Shown here: positions 59,641 through 64,000 of the stretch, piece after piece
Position numbering within the stretch: the stretch's first letter is position 1
Layout of the letters: each line of letters starts with the position of its first letter
Origin: Chaetoderma sp. LZ-2023a
Lineage: Eukaryota > Mollusca > Caudofoveata > Chaetodermatida > Chaetodermatidae
DNA length: 64,000 bases
Reading direction: 5' to 3'
Assembly (NCBI GenBank): GCA_034401795.1
Contig: CM067359.1
Span: 141,601,278-141,665,277, forward strand
Made by a program: the position numbers and the translations under genes
Notes under the pieces: generated by a model
Database searches by the model: none
The model's input: only the letters and a program-made list of their open reading frames with translations
What the model was told of the DNA's origin: nothing

Positions 59641-60540
59641 TTATTCCAATAATAATCATGTCTAATTAGAACTTCCAGTAACACCATGCAGCGTCATACT
59701 GGCTATACCAACAGCTCAGATGATACAGTGGTGTTCACTGTAGGCAGCAATCATCACGCAGCCCCACAGGAATAATATCATTCCACCAACCCAGAGGGTA
59801 GGATTTTGTGCTCACCGGTGGCACGCATGTCCCTCATTCTAACCCTGAGGCTAGCTAACCAGCATCGTCGGGCCGGTGCTGAAACACTAGATTCCGAGGA
59901 GGAACTTGGCAGGCGACGTGGCGCCAGAGCTACCAAGGGAAATTGGTCTATAGCTGCTAGTTAAGGAGCAGTTAATTTTTTCTATAAGGGACAAATGTGT
60001 GCTGATTTCCATTTGGTTAGGATACTGTTTGATTTGGTTCAGACTGTCTGCTTAGATATAGGACAGACCGTCTGAACCAAATCAAACAGCTTATTATTTC
60101 TGCATTAGATATATCAACATGGACTCTAATAGCCTCTGATTTAATCTGTCTAACACAACTTATCATAGACTGCACTACACTAGTACACTCTGGTCTCCTT
60201 CCTAATGATGACGCCTTGCTCTGCAATATTGAAAATTATAGCAGAAGATTGTGTTACAGTATACACTGTGGCAGAACTTACATTTCTAACCGGCAGTCAT
60301 AGTAATCTATATTCTCTATCTCTGGTTCATGTAGTATGCTTTTTTGATGGTATGATCATCGGATAATGGGTGTTCGATGGTGTAAGCACATTTTCGCCAA
60401 TTTAATCTAAGAGTAGGAATGTTATCAACAAATTTGGTCAATTTCGTAAACTAGCAAACATTCATTGAAATAAAACATGCATAAAAATAAAAATAAACCG
60501 TAAAATAAACTTACTGCTTATAAATATCCACTACCTCGTC
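59641..60540 (-). other. Region upstream of the LINE, possibly its first ORF
   Basis: A 69-residue minus-strand frame (60226-60017) reads LGRRPECTSVVQSMISCVRQ and IRVHVDISNAEIISCL; it might be a LINE ORF1 relic. The 59640-60000 segment is GC-richer and unrecognised. A strong hairpin lies at 60025-60089. Confidence 0.25.
60025..60089. other. 65-bp hairpin with 20-bp perfect arms
   Basis: CTGTTTGATTTGGTTCAGAC (60025-60044) is perfectly complementary to 60070-60089, and TGTCTG pairs with CAGAC inside, leaving a loop of about 12 nt. The arms are unrelated to the GTTGCTGCC hairpins. Confidence 0.8.
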
Positions 60541-61745
60541 TACCGATGCAATCTCAGGAGTGTGTCATGTGTTTTCGAGGGTCATGTAATTGCGTAATTT
60601 CAACTCTAGTGAGGCGGTGAATTGATGTTATTTTTATGATTTTAGCAAAGGAGAGTCTGTCACCAACAATAATGCCATAAACGGGTCTGATACAAACACA
60701 GAACGTAATTTATAGTTGTAAATCCAGATCAGATTATATTCCACTTTTCGTGATAACCTGGTGTCAGCCAAAACATTTAAAAAGTTAAAATCTTTCAGTT
60801 TTTCGTTTGGAAATTGGTAAATGTGGTATTGAAAATGAACATAAGTGTGTTGCCTACGAAAAATAAAAAAAAATTATTGAAATTTATATCGTATGTGGTA
60901 ACTAGGACCTGTTTAAATTGCCACTGCGTGTAGAGAAAAATCAATCGAGATCTGAAAACTGCATAAGCACCCCATGCCAGTTCCATGCTTCGGGAGAAAT
61001 TAATTTTTGCTACGGCAACGGGTCTGCTATGCTACTCACGACAGTAACTGGCGGATGTCATTGGACGCAAAAGCTGGATTGATTTGTATAATTTCCTTAT
61101 GTATTATCAGTATTTTTATCATGGGTAAAAAAGTATTAGTTAAAATACATGTTTTTCACTACACTGACATCAAAATGCATAAAATAATCACCTGTACTAC
61201 CCGCATCTTTTTTTAATTTACACTTGTGGTATAAAAATACTGTATCTATTTAATGATGCATGATTTCTTGACGTCGCCTAAGCGACGTGCACGTGAGAAC
61301 GTCAAAAGAATATACCCTCGAAATCACATGACCCTCGAAAATGCCTTACTGGACGATATATGTGTATATAATCATCCTAATCATGTGTTTGAGTGTTTTG
61401 TTTGTCCGATTATTTAATTCTGTATGTTATTGTAATTTATTTTAGTCTATCTCGTCTCTTAGTCCTCTCCCCCACTAGTAGTTTTACTAGTTTTAACAAA
61501 TCAAAATTTTTACCACTGCTGTGGGTGCTCCAACCTATTGGAGGATTATCCTTACTCAACAACAACAGCTGATGATGATGAGGAGGATGATGATGTGTAC
61601 CTGACTGAAATTGAGATACTGGAATCTTATTGGGCAAAAGTTTAACCACCGCCATGGCAGCCATGTTCAAAGACAGCTGAACCTGTCTATAGCGCCCACT
61701 TCTTTTCTGGATCCAGGAGGTGATGGTCCTTTAAAGCAGGTTGTC

Positions 61746-61748
<3 letters not shown>
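60541..61748. other. Unassigned stretch
   Basis: No gene recognised. ACATGACCCTCGAAAA occurs in both orientations (complement at about 60576, direct at 61326). A GTAAGT donor-like site on the minus strand near 60510 has no convincing exon. Confidence 0.3.
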
Positions 61749-61785
<37 letters not shown>

Positions 61786-62645
61786 CATTCTATTTCTGTA
61801 AGTAGGCTGCTACTAGCCTGTTATGACAGATTTTAAAAACAAGTAAATTTGCTTATATGTCAGCATGATAGTAATCTGTGTTTATGTCGGCAGCATAATA
61901 GTCGTAATATACCGGTTGGGTAGCCCACAGTTTATCAAGTCGCCCCTCAAATGATGCTATTGTTGGTACTTCTATTACATGGGATGGGAGGCTATTCCAT
62001 ATGTTCACCACTCTATACTTAAATGAGTATTTTAGGATGTTTAAGCGGGGCCGAGGTTTATACAATTTTAACCTATGCCCTCTGGTTATAGATTCTTGTC
62101 TTAGTTCAAAGAAATCGCATACATCTGGGTCAAACTTTTTTGTTATTATTTTTTAAGCTTCTATAATGTTGCCTCTTAATCTACGATATGCAAGTGTTGA
62201 TATGTTAAGTTTTCTAAGCCTCATTTCATAGCTTAGGTGTGACAATCCTGGAACAGTTTTGGATGCTCTGCGCTGGACATTTTCTAACAAATCCATATGC
62301 TTTTTGAGATATGGACTCCAAACCTGGTTAGATGTGGTCTTACCAGTGATGTGTAAAGAGTTTTGAATGTTTTTATATCTAGAAATACGAATGTTCGTCT
62401 TATAACCCCCTCTTATTTTAGCAAGAACTTCTTTTCCGGACCCTTTTACTTTGTTGTTTAATCTTAGATTTTAGTATACAATCTTGGATAGCAGTACACA
62501 ATTTACTAGTAATAGTCTCCCACTGCATATTTAGATCCATATTTTTCAATGTTTCATTCCAATCAATATCAAGCATATGTTTCATTTGTTCAAAATCAGC
62601 CTTTTCATACAAGTATCTCGACTTAGGTTGTATACAATTTGTCAT
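61749..62645 (-). pseudogene. Internally deleted LINE with (TGAT)n tail
   Basis: From the right, the minus strand gives RYLYEKADFEQMKHMLDIDW (endonuclease-RT linker). It then jumps to IKTFKTLYTSLVRPHL, LENVQRRASKTVPG, AYRRLRGNIIEA, SITRGHRLKLYKPRP and YRVVNIWNSLPSHV (thumb and C-terminus). The whole polymerase core is missing. After the stop come AGGCTAGTAGCAGCCT and a (TGAT)n tail, seen on the plus strand as ATCA repeats at 61749-61785. Confidence 0.88.
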
Positions 62646-62907
62646 TTCTACATGTATATAAAAAGTGATTATTGAGTGGTCATAAGACCACTCGTCCTCT
62701 ATGTTATATGTCAGGGGTCCACCGCATGATAGGCCTTGCCTTTGGTGGATGTCTGTATTGAAGTGTTAAACTATTTATCTATTTGGAAATAAATAAGCTT
62801 GAATCATCATGATAACTTTATGTTATTTATGAGGCTTTAAGGTTCGCGCTCTACAATATAGAAATAGTAAACGCTTCTTGTAACCATTTAGATTATAAAC
62901 AATAAAC
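62646..62907. other. 5' flank and leader of PSMC2
   Basis: Sequence between the LINE relic and the PSMC2 start codon. No TATA box stands out, as is common for proteasome genes. Confidence 0.35.
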
Positions 62908-62983
62908 ATGCCAAAAGATTATTTAGGAAGTGATCAGAGAAAGACTAAAGATAACAAAGATGAAGAAGATAAACCAGTGCAAT
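62908..62983 (+). CDS. PSMC2: First coding exon of 26S proteasome ATPase subunit Rpt1 (PSMC2)
   Basis: ATG at 62908 opens MPKDYLGSDQRKTK, followed by DNKDEEDKPVQ, and the exon stops one base into codon 26 at a GTATGTG donor (62984). Animal PSMC2 proteins begin [22 protein letters not shown], so identity is high with a one-residue insertion after MP and a longer acidic stretch. Rpt1 is one of six AAA+ ATPases of the 19S base that unfold substrates and feed them to the 20S core in cytosol and nucleus. The ATPase domain is in later exons beyond 64000. The 1 kb of intron 1 seen here carries a piggyBac-like MITE and a LINE 3' end. Confidence 0.85.
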
Positions 62984-63269
62984 GTATGTGTTAGATAATT
63001 CCCGAAATTCGCGGCAATAGGAAAATGCTGATTCATCGTTACCAGTTTTCGTATTCTTTTCATAACCCTTTTACAAGCTTACAGTACAGTCAACTTATCA
63101 TCATCATCATCATCATCATTTTACGAGACATAAGCCATTGGCTTGTTATTGTCTCAAAGTTTTTTGTTTTAGTGGGGATTGTTCAGTCTAATTCAAAAGT
63201 TCTTTCTTGACTGGCATTGCATGATTGCTTAATTAAGTCTCCTCGAAACCATTAGATTTTAGACTTTGA

Positions 63270-63467
63270 CCCTTACCACTCTGATGTCAATATTCTATCT
63301 TTTCCTGTGCCAATAACAAAGAAACTGGTGTACACCTTCCAACAATTCAGTTGATGATGTTGGTGTCTATGACAGCAATATCATCCACCAAATTTGCCGA
63401 AAAATGAACACAGTTCATCTCTTAATTTAACTTGAAGTTTAAAATTTTGGCATCAGAGTGGCAAGGG
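63270..63467. mobile_element. piggyBac-like MITE (copy 2), TTGA flanks
   Basis: CCCTTACCACTCTGATGTCA pairs with GGCATCAGAGTGGCAAGGG. TTGA flanks both sides (63266-63269, 63468-63471) where copy 1 has TTAA. The centre is a degraded ATGTTGGTGTCTATGACAGC hairpin. Confidence 0.75.
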
Positions 63468-63842
63468 TTGACATTGATTGATGGAAATACTGTGGTACAG
63501 ATAGGTGTTCCCCGCGTTAGCTGCAATGTGCCGCCTACACTCATGGTTACACCCTGCTGCGCCTAGCATTTGTTTGCATGCTGTCTTGTGGAGGCCGTGC
63601 TTTGTCTTATTGCTGTTGTTTTCATTTTGTGCGTTCATCGCTATCCGAGTCTCCTCTACGCTAGTGTCTCTTCATGCAACCACAAAAGTGCGGACAAGGA
63701 AGTTGAGATGAATTACTGGTTATTGGAATTGCTACTGAGCTTGTTCCTGTCTATACACATGCTACTCCTAGATCAGTCCAGTGAGTCTACTGTATTTGCA
63801 GAATTGCAGTATGACTGTGATGTGCTGATATACGTATGGCCT

Positions 63843-64000
63843 GTTCAGTCAAATTCAAATGTTCTTTCTTTGAAGTAGATATCTAGTTTGTTCTTGAATG
63901 ATTCGACTGTTGTTGCTTCGGCTATCATAGCTGGCAGTGAATTCCACTGCGGTACCACTCTATTGGTGAAAAAGTGTTTGTGAATATCTTTGTTTCTGCG
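63843..64000 (-). pseudogene. LINE 3' coding end, continuing beyond the window
   Basis: The minus strand reads NKDIHKHFFTNRVVPQWNSL, then AEATTVESFKNKLDIYF and a stop, the typical end of a CR1/L2/Jockey-like polyprotein (F.NRV...WN.LP). A related fragment of its tail (GTTCAGTCTAATTCAAAAGT) also appears at about 63182-63201. Confidence 0.8.

Larger units (their letters stand above)
62984..64000 (+). other. Intron 1 of PSMC2 (partial)
   Basis: It runs from the GT donor to the window edge without a recognisable second exon (ALDEGDIALLKTYG or similar). It contains an (ATC)n run at 63098-63118, a MITE and LINE sequence. Open frames at 63505-63878 are not conserved in any way I recognise. Confidence 0.6.

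Noticed and set aside
60490-60560. Minus-strand exon EIASVDEVVDIYKQ before a GTAAGT donor
   Set aside because: Stop codons lie just upstream in frame and no acceptor is evident, so at best it is an untranslated exon.

Overview
This is animal nuclear DNA, AT-rich and very rich in repeats, most probably from a mollusc or another lophotrochozoan. Short coding exons with GT/AG borders lie among LINEs, Tc1-like transposons, fold-back MITEs and satellites. Dispersed phrases such as GGGAGATAAC and AGAGTTATGGCCCTT recall bivalve and gastropod genomes; that is recollection, not a search result. There are no operons and no prokaryotic features.

Host genes are few and only partly inside the window. At the left, on the minus strand, 3640-3832 is a first coding exon that looks like mitochondrial 4-hydroxybutyrate CoA-transferase. 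At 34178-34327 (minus) is a 150-nt exon of a Ly6/quiver-like cysteine-rich secreted or GPI-anchored protein. At 62908-62983 (plus) is the first coding exon of PSMC2, the Rpt1 ATPase of the 26S proteasome, whose first intron runs off the right edge. A single-exon gene of unknown function (48569-49345, plus) sits behind a textbook CRE-TATA-initiator promoter.

Most of the rest is mobile DNA. From 7.17 to 15.76 kb there is a large DNA transposon with inverted subterminal repeats. Its ~5-kb frameshifted gene has a DDE-type core, an XPG/FEN-like nuclease region and a Cys-rich tail, so it is probably Academ-like. A hAT MITE (7644-9877) is nested in it, and a Tc1 element is nested in that. Five Tc1-like copies of two families are present (8079-9734, 49514-51170, 51282-52939; 25590-27108, 57125-58629), four of them in or beside (TA)n arrays. 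A minus-strand LINE (54.27-59.64 kb) is interrupted by a hAT MITE (8-bp duplication) and by a Tc1 copy. Other LINE pieces lie at 5.5-6.3, 24.1-25.15, 32.0-32.5, 46.2-47.2, 61.75-62.65 and 63.84-64.0 kb.

Satellites occupy 17.1-19.2 kb (two adjacent ~150-160-bp families), 21.0-23.8 kb (an inverted pair of CCTTAGCTAGG-type arrays next to a 500-N assembly gap, then a CCGACTGACC-type array) and 35.1-35.85 kb. The most unusual pattern is a short near-palindrome with a GTTGCTGCC/GGCAGCAAC apex. It recurs about 15 times and sits in the middle of at least three otherwise different MITE families. One of those families also scatters TGACGTCA (CRE-like) sites.
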